Positions 25,735-35,615 of a DNA stretch of 64,000 nt are shown piece by piece. The translations under genes were made by a program, and so were the position numbers. The notes beneath the pieces were generated by a model that worked only from the letters and a program-made list of their open reading frames with translations, was not told the DNA's origin and did not search any database. The stretch is taken from positions 1 through 64,000 of the forward strand of contig NZ_QQPQ01000006.1 in assembly GCF_003346715.1 (NCBI RefSeq), read 5' to 3'. Position 1 is the stretch's first letter. Each line of letters begins with the position of its first letter. The stretch comes from Oceanispirochaeta sp. M1. Its GTDB lineage: Bacteria > Spirochaetota > Spirochaetia > DSM-2461.

Positions 25735-26085
25735 TTGTCTGATAATAAAAAGCTTTTTATTAAGATCTTTCGTGTTGAGCTTGAAGAAACAAGCACAGAC
25801 ATTGCCTTGCTGGTCGATATTTATAGAGATCGGTATCAGAGCCGGGAAATCACACATTATGTACAGCAGGAGAACGAAGCTCTCCTGGAAAGAGAAATCC
25901 ATTGTCTTGAGAAGCTTGTTCCTGAATTGGATAAGTTTCCTCTGGATGACTATCCGGACAAGGATTCATTTATAGAGGGTCTAAGTGTCTTTCTGAAGAA
26001 CTTTGTCAAAGTTAATCAGTTTCCTCAAGCTGTTTTTCTTCTGGCGGAGCGTAAACTGCAGAAAGTGGTAAAATATATCTATTAA
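25735..26085 (+). CDS. Small helical protein leading the V-ATPase operon
   Basis: A 116-residue, largely alpha-helical, acidic protein beginning at TTG with GAGGGGG upstream. It contains 'LLVDIYRDRYQSREITHYVQQENEALLEREIHCLEKLV' (amphipathic helix) and ends 'LLAERKLQKVVKYIY'. It starts 51 bases after the previous gene and ends 15 bases before atpE, so it is likely co-transcribed with the V-ATPase genes. I recognise no family. A stalk, regulatory or assembly role is a guess from position, since classical C, F and G subunits are not seen here. Confidence 0.7.
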   Translation: MSDNKKLFIKIFRVELEETSTDIALLVDIYRDRYQSREITHYVQQENEALLEREIHCLEKLVPELDKFPLDDYPDKDSFIEGLSVFLKNFVKVNQFPQAVFLLAERKLQKVVKYIY

Positions 26086-26100
26086 AGAGGTTAGAATCGC

Positions 26101-26700
26101 ATGGATGTTCAGGTAAAGGAACTTATTGAAAAGATCAAGAATGACGGCGTAAAAAATGCAGAAGAGAATTCTTCCCGCATTATCAGCGAAGCTGAAAAGA
26201 AAGCTGCTTCTCTTATAGAAGCTGCCGAAAAAGAGGCTGCGGAAATTAAATCACAGGCTCAGAATGAGGCCTCCCGTATGGAACAGGCCGGAAAAGAAGC
26301 ATTGAAACAGTCCGGAAGGGATCTGCTCCTCAGTGTTAAAAAAGATGTTGAAGAACTGTTCGACAGAATTATTCAGGCAGGTACTGCTGAAGTTCTTAAA
26401 GGTGACAGCCTGAAAGACTGTATCGTTTCTGTTCTTACTTCCTGGAAAGATGAAGAAGCAAAAGATCTTACTGTTCTTGTTGCTCCCGAAACCCTGAAAG
26501 CCATGGAATCTCAGCTTAAATCAACACTTAAAGGCAAGATTGATAAGGGACTTGAAATTAAACCCTTTGCCGATCTTGATGCCGGTTTCAGAATCTCTGT
26601 AAAAGACGGTCGCGCCTTTTATGATTTTTCAGACAAGGAACTCATGGAACTGCTGTCCAAGTATCTGAATCCCGGACTCATGAGCATACTGGAAAAATAA
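26101..26700 (+). CDS. atpE: V-type ATPase subunit E
   Basis: A 199-residue peripheral stalk subunit. The first ~90 residues form a long Ala/Glu/Lys-rich coiled coil ('AEKKAASLIEAAEKEAAEIKSQAQNEA'); the C-terminal half is the globular domain that contacts the A3B3 head. It opens the core V-ATPase order E-DUF2764-A-B-D-I-K. AAGAGG precedes its ATG. Confidence 0.92.
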   Translation: MDVQVKELIEKIKNDGVKNAEENSSRIISEAEKKAASLIEAAEKEAAEIKSQAQNEASRMEQAGKEALKQSGRDLLLSVKKDVEELFDRIIQAGTAEVLKGDSLKDCIVSVLTSWKDEEAKDLTVLVAPETLKAMESQLKSTLKGKIDKGLEIKPFADLDAGFRISVKDGRAFYDFSDKELMELLSKYLNPGLMSILEK

Positions 26701-26711
26701 AGGAGTCCATT

Positions 26712-27272
26712 TTGGGTCAGTTCTATTATACAGTGGCTTCACTTCCTCTGCTCCAGTATGAGGAGCCTGTGGATTTGAAGCACAGTGATTATCTGGAAGA
26801 TTGCCGTAAATGGCTGAAACCTGCGGAGTGGGATATTCTCCGATCTTCCCTGATTAATCCTGAAACAGAAAAGGAATTCCCCGGCATAGCCGAACAATAC
26901 CGGAGATGGGAGATCAGTCTCAGAAATGAGCTTGTTGCCCTTAGATCCGGAGCCCTGGGGCTGGAGGCGGATGATTATACCGTTCCTGGAGAACACTTCT
27001 CAGATACGGCAGCTCTCGCAGCTGCCGCATTCAAGGAAGAGTCTCCTCTGGCCGCAGAAAACGCCCTGAACAAGGGTCGATGGGAATATATTGAAAGCCT
27101 GAAGGTCGGTCATTTTTTTGACCTTGAATTTCTGGTTCTTTTTTCATTGCAGCTGCAGATTCTGGAGAGAAAACGCTGCTTTAACGAAGAGACTGGATAT
27201 GCCCGATATCAGGAAATCTACAAAAATATCCTCTCCGGAATAGATGATGTTGCAGTTGGAGAACAAGCATGA
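26712..27272 (+). CDS. DUF2764 family V-ATPase operon protein
   Basis: A 186-residue protein starting at TTG ('GQFYYTVASLPLLQYEE...'), a signature of the DUF2764 family found between atpE and atpA in spirochaetes and chlamydiae. It is helical and ends 4 bases into atpA (ATGA). Classical subunit C (d) is missing from these operons, so DUF2764 may take its place as the central-stalk adaptor. That role is inference; the family assignment rests on the start motif and gene order. Confidence 0.85.
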   Translation: MGQFYYTVASLPLLQYEEPVDLKHSDYLEDCRKWLKPAEWDILRSSLINPETEKEFPGIAEQYRRWEISLRNELVALRSGALGLEADDYTVPGEHFSDTAALAAAAFKEESPLAAENALNKGRWEYIESLKVGHFFDLEFLVLFSLQLQILERKRCFNEETGYARYQEIYKNILSGIDDVAVGEQA

Positions 27273-29032
27273 AAAGCAGTGGTAAAGTAGTTGGTGTTAA
27301 TGGAAATATGGTAACCGTAGAGGTTGCCGGAACCGTTCAGTTGAACGAAGTAGGTTATGTATTAACCGAAGGGAAAAAGCTCAAATCCGAAATTATCCGT
27401 GTAAACGGAGACCGGGTTCAGATGCAGGTTTTCGAAATTACTAAGGGAATCGGCATTGGAGATCCTGTAGAGTTCTCCAAAGAGCTTCTGGCTGTAGAAC
27501 TGGGACCAGGACTTCTGGGACAGGTTTATGACGGTCTGCAGAACCCCCTTCCCGAACTGGCAAAAGCGGCCGGACACTTCCTGGAACGAGGATTTTACCT
27601 TGATCCTCTGAGTAAGGAGAAAAAGTGGGATTTCACACCCTCAGTCAATCCCGGTGATACGGTTGCCAAGGCTGATACAATCGGATCTGTTCCTGAAGGA
27701 TCTTTCACACACCAGATCATGGTACCTTTCTCCCTTCTGGATACATATAAGGTTAAAAGCGTAAAGCCCAAGGGTAATTACAAGCTCTCCGACACTGTTG
27801 CAGAGATTGAAGACTCCAAAGGAAATGTTATTCCTCTTACTATGAGTTTTCAGTGGCCCGTAAAAAAAGCGGTCAACTGTTATGCGGAAAGACTGAAACC
27901 CGTTGAACCCATGGTTACACAGGTTCGTCTGATCGATACTTTTCTTCCTGTTGCCAAGGGTGGTACATACTGTATTCCCGGTCCCTTCGGAGCCGGTAAA
28001 ACAGTCCTGCAGCAGATCACATCCAAGTTTGCAGATGTGGATATTGTAATTGTTGCCGCCTGTGGTGAGCGTGCCGGTGAGGTTGTTGAGACTCTCAAAG
28101 AGTTCCCTGAACTCCTGGACCCTAAGACAGGCCGTTCCCTGATGGAAAGAACCATCATTATCTGTAATACATCATCAATGCCTGTGGCTTCCCGTGAAGC
28201 TTCAGTATATACAGCTGTAACACTGGCTGAATACTATAGACAGATGGGACTGGACGTACTGCTTCTGGCAGACTCCACTTCAAGATGGGCTCAGGCTATG
28301 AGAGAGATGTCAGGACGTCTGGAAGAGATTCCCGGGGAAGAAGCATTTCCCGCATATCTGGAATCTACAATTGCCGGTTTCTATGAAAGAGCCGGTCTTG
28401 TTAGACTGAAAGACGGAAGAAAAGGTTCTGTAACAATTGGTGGAACCGTATCCCCGGCGGGTGGTAACTTTGAAGAACCTGTAACTCAGGCTACTCTGAA
28501 GGTAGTTGGAGCCTTCCATGGTCTCTCAAGAGAACGTTCAGATGCCCGTAAATATCCTGCCATTCACCCCATTGATTCATGGAGTAAATACAGCGGTATC
28601 ATTGATCCCCATCAGACAGACTATGCCTACAGTATCCTGTTCAGGGCCAATGAGATCGAATCAATGATGAAGGTCGTCGGTGAAGAAGGAACATCCCTGC
28701 AGGACTTTATACAGTTCCAGAAGGGTGAGCTCCTGGATGCCGCTTACTTCCAGCAGAACTCTTTTGACCCCGTCGATGCAGCAGTATCGCCGGAAAGACA
28801 GAAACATGTTTTTAATCTGATGATGGAAATCCTCACCGCCGAGCTGGACCTTAGCAGCAAGGACGAAGCACGTAGCTGGTTCAACCAGCTGAGACAGCTT
28901 ATTCTGGACTACAACGGTTCTGAATGGCAGTGCGAGGGATTTGTAAAACTGGAAGCTGAGATTAAAAGCTTCATTGCAGATAAGAAAATCCGTGTTGATG
29001 AAAATGCCGCCGCTCTGATGGCTAAGTACTGA
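27269..29032 (+). CDS. atpA: V-type ATPase catalytic subunit A
   Basis: A 587-residue catalytic subunit of the V1 head. The Walker A loop 'GPFGAGKT' is at 238-245, preceded by the non-homologous region typical of V/A-type A subunits. 'ACGERAGEV' carries the catalytic glutamate region, and '[34 protein letters not shown]' is the conserved Walker B and catalytic-loop block. Length is normal. It overlaps the DUF2764 gene by four bases; atpB follows after eight. Confidence 0.97.
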   Translation: MKSSGKVVGVNGNMVTVEVAGTVQLNEVGYVLTEGKKLKSEIIRVNGDRVQMQVFEITKGIGIGDPVEFSKELLAVELGPGLLGQVYDGLQNPLPELAKAAGHFLERGFYLDPLSKEKKWDFTPSVNPGDTVAKADTIGSVPEGSFTHQIMVPFSLLDTYKVKSVKPKGNYKLSDTVAEIEDSKGNVIPLTMSFQWPVKKAVNCYAERLKPVEPMVTQVRLIDTFLPVAKGGTYCIPGPFGAGKTVLQQITSKFADVDIVIVAACGERAGEVVETLKEFPELLDPKTGRSLMERTIIICNTSSMPVASREASVYTAVTLAEYYRQMGLDVLLLADSTSRWAQAMREMSGRLEEIPGEEAFPAYLESTIAGFYERAGLVRLKDGRKGSVTIGGTVSPAGGNFEEPVTQATLKVVGAFHGLSRERSDARKYPAIHPIDSWSKYSGIIDPHQTDYAYSILFRANEIESMMKVVGEEGTSLQDFIQFQKGELLDAAYFQQNSFDPVDAAVSPERQKHVFNLMMEILTAELDLSSKDEARSWFNQLRQLILDYNGSEWQCEGFVKLEAEIKSFIADKKIRVDENAAALMAKY

Positions 29033-29040
29033 GGGATAAG

Positions 29041-30342
29041 ATGAGAAAAGTTTACAGTAAAATTGATTCAATCGTCGGAAACGTAATTACCGTTAAAGCC
29101 GACGGAGCAAAGTACGGAGACCTGGCTGAAATCTCCACAACTTATGGAGATTCTCTGGCAGAAGTTATTAAACTGGCTGATGACAATGTGTCGCTCCAGG
29201 TTTTTGCCGGTGGTCGTGGTATTTCAACCGGAGACGAAGTACGTTTCCTCGGTCATCCCATGCAGGTCTCCTTTTCGGATAACCTTCTGGGAAGAATTTT
29301 CAGTGGTTCCGGAGAACCCAGAGATAACGGACCAACACTGAATGAGAATATGATTCCCATTGGTGGTCCTTCATTCAACCCTGCTAACAGGATCATTCCC
29401 AAGAACATGATTCGAACAGGTATTCCTATGATTGACCTTTTCAATACTCTTGTAGAGAGCCAGAAACTGCCTATTTTCTCAGTTTCCGGTGAACCCTACA
29501 ATGACCTGCTGGCAAGAATCGCCATGCAGGCCGAAGTTGATATGATCATCCTCGGTGGTATGGGACTGAAATACGATGACTACCTCTTCTTTAAGGATAC
29601 TCTGGAAGAGGGAGGGGCTCTTAGCAGAACCATCATGTTTGTTCATACCGCAGCCGACCCCATCGTAGAGTGTCTTCAGGTTCCCGATGTATCTCTGGCA
29701 GTAGCCGAAAAGTTCGCCCTTCAGGGTAAAAAGGTTCTTGTTCTCCTTACAGACATGACCAACTTCGCCGATGCCATGAAAGAGATTGCCATTACTCAGG
29801 AACAGGTACCTTCTAACCGAGGTTACCCAGGTGACCTCTACTCTCAGCTGGCTTCCCGTTATGAAAAGGCTGTTGATATTGCCGGTTCAGGTTCCATTAC
29901 AATTCTGGGTGTTACAACAATGCCCGGTGACGATGTAACTCACCCGGTTCCTGATAACACAGGATATATTACAGAAGGTCAGTATTATCTGAAAAACGGA
30001 CGTATCGAGCCTTTCGGTTCACTATCACGTCTGAAACAGCAGGTAAATGATAAAACCAGAGAGGACCATAGAGCCCTGATGGATGGTATGATTAAACTCT
30101 ATGCCTCATATAAAGAATCACTGGAGAAACAGTCCATGGGATTCAATATGTCAGAATGGGATACAAAATTACTGAAATATGGAGCACGTTTCGAGGCCGA
30201 AATGATGGATCTTACAGTAAACACACCCCTGGAGAAAGCCCTCGATAACGGCTGGTCCATAATGGCAGAGTGTTTCAGTTCTGAAGAAACAGGACTGAAG
30301 TCATCCCTGATCGATAAGTTCTGGCCCGTAGAGAGAGTTTAA
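29041..30342 (+). CDS. atpB: V-type ATPase subunit B
   Basis: A 433-residue regulatory, non-catalytic head subunit. '[16 protein letters not shown]' replaces the P-loop, as expected for subunit B, and '[18 protein letters not shown]...[22 protein letters not shown]' is the conserved core. It pairs with AtpA in the A3B3 hexamer. atpD starts at the next base after its stop. Confidence 0.97.
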   Translation: MRKVYSKIDSIVGNVITVKADGAKYGDLAEISTTYGDSLAEVIKLADDNVSLQVFAGGRGISTGDEVRFLGHPMQVSFSDNLLGRIFSGSGEPRDNGPTLNENMIPIGGPSFNPANRIIPKNMIRTGIPMIDLFNTLVESQKLPIFSVSGEPYNDLLARIAMQAEVDMIILGGMGLKYDDYLFFKDTLEEGGALSRTIMFVHTAADPIVECLQVPDVSLAVAEKFALQGKKVLVLLTDMTNFADAMKEIAITQEQVPSNRGYPGDLYSQLASRYEKAVDIAGSGSITILGVTTMPGDDVTHPVPDNTGYITEGQYYLKNGRIEPFGSLSRLKQQVNDKTREDHRALMDGMIKLYASYKESLEKQSMGFNMSEWDTKLLKYGARFEAEMMDLTVNTPLEKALDNGWSIMAECFSSEETGLKSSLIDKFWPVERV

Positions 30343-30942
30343 ATGGCTAAAATTAAACTGACAAAGAATGAGCAGAAGAAGCAGAAAGATGAGCTGAAAA
30401 TGTACAGCCGCTATCTGCCGACCCTCATTCTTAAAAAACAGCAGCTGCAGATAGAGATCCGTAATGTGGAGATCCGGGAAGCTGAGGTTCGTCAGAAACA
30501 GGAAGCCCTGAACACTGATTTTCGGAAATGGATCGGCGTCTTCGGTGAAGATGTCGGCCTGGACGGAACACTGATCAAGGTAAAATATGTGAATACGGCC
30601 AGCGGAAATATTGCAGGGGTGGAAATCCCTGTGTTCGAAGGTGCCGAATTCCATCCTGTTTCCTACAATCTCTTTGAAATGCCTCTCTGGGTTGATAAGG
30701 CAGTTGAGAAAGTAAAACAGATCATTCTTCTTGATCTTGAATTCAAGGTTCTGGAAGAACAGATTAAGCGCCTGGCTCAGGAGCTTCGTACCACGACACA
30801 GAGGGTTAACCTCTTTGAAAAGGTGAAGATTCCCGAAGCCAGGGAGAATATCAAGAAGATTGGTGTTTATCTGGGAGACCAGCAGACTGCTGCTGTTGTC
30901 CGGGGTAAGATGTCCAAGAAAAAAATGGTGAAGGCAGGCTGA
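30343..30942 (+). CDS. atpD: V-type ATPase subunit D
   Basis: A 199-residue central-shaft subunit. Long N- and C-terminal helices ('LTKNEQKKQKDELKMYSRYLPTLILKKQQLQ' and 'LAQELRTTTQRVNLFEKVKIPEARENIKKIG') form the coiled-coil rotor, and the second block is the family signature. It begins directly after atpB and ends one base before atpI. Confidence 0.94.
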   Translation: MAKIKLTKNEQKKQKDELKMYSRYLPTLILKKQQLQIEIRNVEIREAEVRQKQEALNTDFRKWIGVFGEDVGLDGTLIKVKYVNTASGNIAGVEIPVFEGAEFHPVSYNLFEMPLWVDKAVEKVKQIILLDLEFKVLEEQIKRLAQELRTTTQRVNLFEKVKIPEARENIKKIGVYLGDQQTAAVVRGKMSKKKMVKAG

Positions 30943-30943
30943 C

Positions 30944-32767
30944 ATGATAGTAAAAATGAAAAAGGCCTCTTTTATCTTTCTTGATGCGGAAAAAGACAGC
31001 GCTCTGAAAAAAATTCGAAAAGCAGGTGCAGTACATCTGAAGCAGGATTTTTCAGGCAGCAGTGATGCTCTGTCTACACTCAATTCTGCATACGACCGGA
31101 TGGAAAAAGCACATATGATGCTTGATCCCAAGGTCAAAGTTCAGGATGAGAGCTATTCCGCCGAAGCAGCCGATGCACTGGTCACCGAGGTTCTTGAAAA
31201 ACTGGATGCCAGGAAAGATGCCGAAGATAAACGGAATTCCATCACTTCAGATCTTGTTAAATGGGAGCCCTGGGGAGATTTTGACCCCTCAGAAGTCTCT
31301 ATTTTAAGAAGCCGTGGTGTGGATCTACGTTTTTATGAGATGTCTAAACAGGATTGGGCAAAAATGTCTGAATCCTCCAGGACATATACAGTTTCAACAA
31401 CAAAATCGGCTGTGTTCGGTATTGTTGCTGTCACAGCTGATGAAAAACTACCCGAAATTGAGGCTGTTCAGCTGCCGGAATTCGGAATATCCGAACTTAA
31501 ACAGCAGGATCAGGCCGAAGAAAAAAGAATTGTTGAGATAGAAGAACAGCTTCTGGCTCTGGCTCCCCGAAGGGAACTCCTTGAAAAGAGGATGACCGTT
31601 CTGGGGCAGGATATTCAATACGAAAGCTTACGTTCAGGCCTGGGGTTTGAAGAGTCTCTGGTCTATTTCATTGGATTTATACCCGGCAGAGATGGAGATG
31701 CCATCAAATCACTGGCAGCTGAAAACGGCTGGGCTGTGATTTTAAGCGAACCAACCGAGGAAGACATTGTTCCCTCACTTGTTGAAAACAACAGGTTTAT
31801 AACAACAATCAAGCCTCTGTTTGATATCCTGGATGTACTTCCGGGATACAGGGAAATGGATATCAGTCTTGACTTTCTGATCTCATTTACTCTGTTTTTC
31901 GCTATGATTATTGGAGATGCGGGTTACGGAACTCTCTTTCTGCTGATTGCAATCTTTGTCAGATTAAAGTCAAAGAAGGGCGGTCCCGGGTTTAATCTGA
32001 TGTATCTTCTCAGTTTCGGTGCTATTGCATGGGGTCTATTGACTGGAAACTGGTTCGGTTCGCAGACTCTTGGAAACTGGGAACCTCTGAAAGGTCTTGT
32101 TATCCCTCAGATAGCGGCATTTCCGGAATTATTCAGTGCAGATTTAGATAGTGGTAATACTATCAAGTATATGTGTTTTGTAATTGCAACCGTACAGCTT
32201 TGTATCGCAAGGTTTAAAAACTTTGTTTTTAAAATGCCTTCAGTTGTTGCTTTTGAACAGCTGGGTTGGTTATCAATGCTGCTTGGTATATATCACATAG
32301 TACTTTTTCTTGTATTGGGTATCAGCCCCATTCCTCCCTATGCTATGAAGATGATTGGCGGCGGTCTTATCGCTGTAATTGTGTTCGGACAGCAGGAGAA
32401 GGGTGTGAATTTCTTCAAAGGTGTCCTGAGAGGATTGAATCCAATTGGTTTGTTTCAATTGTTTCTTGACTCTATCAGTCTGCTGTCGGACATTATTTCC
32501 TACATCAGACTCTTCGCCGTAGGTCTGGCATCTCTGGCTATCGCAATCAGCTTCAATGCCATGGCAGCACCGATGATGCAGGAACCTGGAGTGGCCATGG
32601 TCGGAGGAGCTTTAATCCTTCTGCTGGGACATTCATTGAATATTGTAATGGGAGCACTTTCACTGATTGTACATGGTGTAAGGCTCAATATGCTGGAATA
32701 TTCAGGCCATTTGGATATGGAATGGTCTGGTTTCAAATATGAACCCTTTAAAAAAGTTCAGGAATAA
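30944..32767 (+). CDS. atpI: V-type ATPase subunit I (a)
   Basis: A 607-residue stator subunit. A cytoplasmic N-terminal half (about 1-300, helical) precedes the membrane domain, beginning with 'ISFTLFFAMIIGDAGYGTLF' near 320. Arg522 in 'SYIRLFAVGLASLAIAISFN' is the essential arginine facing the rotor ring. Seven or eight membrane helices are predicted. A hairpin starts three bases after its stop and precedes atpK. Confidence 0.95.
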   Translation: MIVKMKKASFIFLDAEKDSALKKIRKAGAVHLKQDFSGSSDALSTLNSAYDRMEKAHMMLDPKVKVQDESYSAEAADALVTEVLEKLDARKDAEDKRNSITSDLVKWEPWGDFDPSEVSILRSRGVDLRFYEMSKQDWAKMSESSRTYTVSTTKSAVFGIVAVTADEKLPEIEAVQLPEFGISELKQQDQAEEKRIVEIEEQLLALAPRRELLEKRMTVLGQDIQYESLRSGLGFEESLVYFIGFIPGRDGDAIKSLAAENGWAVILSEPTEEDIVPSLVENNRFITTIKPLFDILDVLPGYREMDISLDFLISFTLFFAMIIGDAGYGTLFLLIAIFVRLKSKKGGPGFNLMYLLSFGAIAWGLLTGNWFGSQTLGNWEPLKGLVIPQIAAFPELFSADLDSGNTIKYMCFVIATVQLCIARFKNFVFKMPSVVAFEQLGWLSMLLGIYHIVLFLVLGISPIPPYAMKMIGGGLIAVIVFGQQEKGVNFFKGVLRGLNPIGLFQLFLDSISLLSDIISYIRLFAVGLASLAIAISFNAMAAPMMQEPGVAMVGGALILLLGHSLNIVMGALSLIVHGVRLNMLEYSGHLDMEWSGFKYEPFKKVQE

Positions 32768-32769
32768 CT

Positions 32770-32885
32770 CCGGGGCAATGTTATTGCGCCGGTAGATTAT
32801 AGTTACTAAAAATAAATTTGAATAGTTTTGTAGTGGCCCTTAGGCCTAAGCTAGGAAACAAACCGGGACTGCAAATCAGTTCCGG
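32770..32885 (+). promoter_or_regulatory. Three RNA hairpins in the atpI-atpK spacer
   Basis: The 135-base spacer holds three structures: CCGGGGCAAT (32770-32779) with ATTGCGCCGG (32783-32792), one mismatch, loop of 3; the perfect 12-base palindrome CTTAGGCCTAAG (32839-32850); and CCGGGACTG (32863-32871) with CAGTTCCGG (32877-32885), one G-T pair, loop of 5. None is followed by a T-run. They probably protect or process the message so that the ring subunit K, needed in many copies, is made in excess. Confidence 0.55.
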
Positions 32886-32902
32886 TACTATAGGAGAATA
32901 GT

Positions 32903-33325
32903 ATGGATATTGGAATGATTGGTTTTGCTGCTGCGTTGGGATTAGCTGGATTTGGATCTGCTTTCGGAGCCGGATTTGCTGGACAGGCTGCTATCGGTGC
33001 ATGGAAAAAGTGTTTTGCTGCTAACAAGCCTGCACCCTTTCTTCTGATTGCATTTGTTGGTGCACCTCTGACTCAGACCATCTACGGTTTCATCCTGATG
33101 AACCAGATGCTCGCTTCTGATGCTACTGGTTACAAACTTCTGGGAATGGGTATTTTCGGTGGACTGGCCATGGGTGCTTCTGCATACGCACAGGGAAAAG
33201 CCGGAGCCGGTGCTGCTGACGCCATGGGTGAAACCGGAAAAGGTTTTGTTAACTACCTGATGGTACTTGGTGTAATTGAAACGGTTGCTCTGTTTGCCAT
33301 GGTATTCCTGATGGGTGCTCTCTAA
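32903..33325 (+). CDS. atpK: V-type ATPase subunit K (c ring), Na+-type ligands
   Basis: A 140-residue proteolipid with four membrane helices in two hairpins. The ion-carrying glutamate is Glu126 in 'GVIETVALF'. Helix 2 has 'APLTQTIYGF' and the start of the second hairpin has 'SAYAQGKAGAGAA'. Aligned by eye with Enterococcus hirae NtpK (Thr64, Gln65, Tyr68, Gln110, Glu139), residues Thr57, Gln58, Tyr61, Gln97 and Glu126 correspond, the ligand set of a sodium-binding rotor. AGGAG precedes the ATG, and a strong terminator follows. Confidence 0.96.
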   Translation: MDIGMIGFAAALGLAGFGSAFGAGFAGQAAIGAWKKCFAANKPAPFLLIAFVGAPLTQTIYGFILMNQMLASDATGYKLLGMGIFGGLAMGASAYAQGKAGAGAADAMGETGKGFVNYLMVLGVIETVALFAMVFLMGAL

Positions 33326-33351
33326 GCAGAACCCTTATTATCTTAAATGAT

Positions 33352-33380
33352 AAGGCTCTCCTTCGGGAGAGCCTTTTTTT
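33352..33380 (+). terminator. Rho-independent terminator of the V-ATPase operon
   Basis: AAGGCTCTCC (33352-33361) pairs with GGAGAGCCTT (33366-33375) around a TTCG tetraloop, followed by T residues to 33380. It lies 27 bases after the atpK stop. Confidence 0.93.
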
Positions 33381-33491
33381 GATTCTGAATTTTTGAATCA
33401 GCTATAAAGAAAAAGCTTCTTACTTCTGTCCATATCCACTATAATGAGTTGAAATTATAATGATCTTAAGATGATCTGAGGGGGAAGCCGT

Positions 33492-34553
33492 ATGTCAACA
33501 TCAAGAAAAGTACTTGTCGGCTCGGTAGAGATGGGAGGTGATGCTCCTGTTAGTATTCAGACTATGTGGGACAAGCCCGTTGAGGCCGTCACGCCGGAGC
33601 TTGTTTCAACAATCAACAACTTTGGGAAGAAGGGTTGCGATATAATCCGCTTCGCACTACCAAATCTGAGCTCAGTAGATGCTTTATCTCCTCTCTTGAA
33701 ACAGGTTGAAATGCCTTTGGTGGGTGATATCCACTTTGATTATAAAATTGCTTTAAAAGCCATTGAGGCAGGGTTTCACAAGATAAGAATCAATCCGGGT
33801 AACATTGGTGAATCCTGGAAAGTGGAAGAGGTTATTGCCGCTGCCGCTCACCATGGAACAGTCATCAGAATAGGTGCCAACGAAGGTTCTTTGAAGGGAG
33901 ATGGAGACTGGTCTCCCGTCGCCAGAAGCAACCGTCTTATTCAGGCTGCTGAAGAAAATCTTGAAATCTTTGAACAGAAAGGATTTAAGGATATTGTTAT
34001 ATCCCTTAAATCTTCCGATATAGAAGTGACATACCTTTCCAATAAGGAATTCAGGAAAAGGCATGATTACCCCCTGCATCTGGGGATTACCGAAGCAGGA
34101 CCCCTGATCCCGGCCATTGTCAAGTCAACGATCGGTCTTACGGACCTGCTGAAAGAAGGGATAGGAGAGACTGTCAGAATCTCCATCTCGGACAATCCTG
34201 AATATGAAATTCTGGCAGCCCGTGAGCTTCTTTCAAACCTGGGGCTCCGGGGTGGACAGATTCGGATTGTAGGCTGCCCCAAATGCGGCCGTACATCCTT
34301 TGATACCCACGCATTTCTGGAATCGGTGAAGGAGGAGCTGAATACAATTCCTCTGGAGGCGACAGTCGCCGTGATGGGATGTTCTGTCAACGGACCCGGG
34401 GAAGCCAGACATGCTGATCTGGGAATTACGGGTAATGGTAATCAGGTTCTTATATTCAAGCAGGGTGAGATCATACGGAGGGAAGAAATTTGTTCTGCAA
34501 AAAAAGCATTTCTGGAAGAATTAGAGCAGTTGCGGCGGGATTACTCCTCCTGA
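33492..34553 (+). CDS. ispG: 4-hydroxy-3-methylbut-2-enyl diphosphate synthase
   Basis: A 353-residue enzyme of the MEP isoprenoid pathway, converting methylerythritol cyclodiphosphate to HMBPP. The N-terminal TIM barrel contains 'LVGDIHFDYKIAL' and 'KIRINPGNIG'. The C-terminal [4Fe-4S] domain holds Cys262 and Cys265 in 'GCPKCGRTSFD' and Cys297 in 'MGCSVNGPGEA', with Glu304 as the fourth ligand. It is the compact bacterial type. GAGGGGG precedes the start. The next gene overlaps its 3' end by 64 bases. Confidence 0.97.
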   Translation: MSTSRKVLVGSVEMGGDAPVSIQTMWDKPVEAVTPELVSTINNFGKKGCDIIRFALPNLSSVDALSPLLKQVEMPLVGDIHFDYKIALKAIEAGFHKIRINPGNIGESWKVEEVIAAAAHHGTVIRIGANEGSLKGDGDWSPVARSNRLIQAAEENLEIFEQKGFKDIVISLKSSDIEVTYLSNKEFRKRHDYPLHLGITEAGPLIPAIVKSTIGLTDLLKEGIGETVRISISDNPEYEILAARELLSNLGLRGGQIRIVGCPKCGRTSFDTHAFLESVKEELNTIPLEATVAVMGCSVNGPGEARHADLGITGNGNQVLIFKQGEIIRREEICSAKKAFLEELEQLRRDYSS

Positions 34554-35596
34554 TAACAGCTTCTGTCTCCGCACAGAGCAGTGAAAGCCTTCCGGGCTGG
34601 ATATTATTTGAAAAAGGGAAATACCTATATGAACAGGGAGATCTGAGCTCAGCTCTTGAGATGATCAATCTCTCTGCAGGTGATGGCGTCCTTACTCCAG
34701 AAGCCATTTACTGGGTGGGAAAGATCTATCAGGCCGAAGGTGACTATCTTCTGGCCAGCAGACGCTATGAGGAAGCTCTTGAGGATGCCCGGTTTCTCTA
34801 TATCCCAGAAACAAAATGGGATATCTATTACAGTCTCTCCGAGATCTACCTCAATGAAAAAGAGTTTGACAGCTACGAACAGATCCTCCTCACTATTTTT
34901 GATGATGAAATGAAACGTAATACCGAAATTATCCGCCGGGAACACAGTTATGTTCAGGTTCTCAAGACCGAAGGTCTGGATAAACTACTTCTACTCTACA
35001 GACTCAAACTGACATACTCCCTAGAAGCAAGCAGCCGGCTGGGACGCTTCTATAACAGTGAAGAGCTGTGGAAAAGCTCACTGATCAAAAATCTCTACCC
35101 CCTGTTGACGGTATTTACCGCAGGGATAGAGTCCCTAATCAACAAGTATCCTGATTTTTCCTTTCCTGTTGATATGGATGAGGCCTGGGAGGCAGACAAG
35201 GAATTTCTGATTTCATCTTATGAGGATTTCTGTTCTGAAAGTGGAGTAGATTTTCAATTTACAAGAGATTTCAAGAGTCTGGAGCCCATCAGTATCGAGG
35301 ACGATATAAAAAAGGCCGAGACTATAATCAAAAATCGCTATCCGCACTTTTCAATGACTCCATCTGCCTATACACTGTTGAAGATTGAGTACCATAATCA
35401 GAGCTTTCTGGATATGGATGCTCTCTATAGTTCGATGTACTTTCTAGCTGAGGCTCTCTATAGAGAGGGTTTCGGGGAATCCGCTGACAAGCTGTGGGCC
35501 ATTCTCGACATGAGCCGGAATCAAAGTTCCTGGAAGAAACTTGCGGAGGGTAAACTTGACAATCCGGAAATGGAAACCCCTTACTTAAAGTACTGA
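34490..35596 (+). CDS. Exported TPR-like hypothetical protein
   Basis: A 368-residue periplasmic protein. The TTG start is supported by GGAGGG about 8 bases upstream and gives a clean signal peptide ('[17 protein letters not shown]'). '[21 protein letters not shown]' and '[26 protein letters not shown]' are two TPR-type repeats; the rest is helical. It overlaps ispG by 64 bases in another frame and precedes uvrA by 19. Probably an envelope scaffold protein; function unknown. Confidence 0.8.
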   Translation: MFCKKSISGRIRAVAAGLLLLITASVSAQSSESLPGWILFEKGKYLYEQGDLSSALEMINLSAGDGVLTPEAIYWVGKIYQAEGDYLLASRRYEEALEDARFLYIPETKWDIYYSLSEIYLNEKEFDSYEQILLTIFDDEMKRNTEIIRREHSYVQVLKTEGLDKLLLLYRLKLTYSLEASSRLGRFYNSEELWKSSLIKNLYPLLTVFTAGIESLINKYPDFSFPVDMDEAWEADKEFLISSYEDFCSESGVDFQFTRDFKSLEPISIEDDIKKAETIIKNRYPHFSMTPSAYTLLKIEYHNQSFLDMDALYSSMYFLAEALYREGFGESADKLWAILDMSRNQSSWKKLAEGKLDNPEMETPYLKY

Positions 35597-35615
35597 ACAG
35601 GAGTATAGTACCTTC

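Noticed and set aside
30301-31137. 278-codon minus-strand ORF opposite atpD/atpI
   Set aside because: Antisense to conserved V-ATPase genes, with no recognisable domain.
33440-33461. Two TATAAT boxes before ispG
   Set aside because: Good -10 matches, but no convincing -35 at proper spacing, so not annotated as a promoter.
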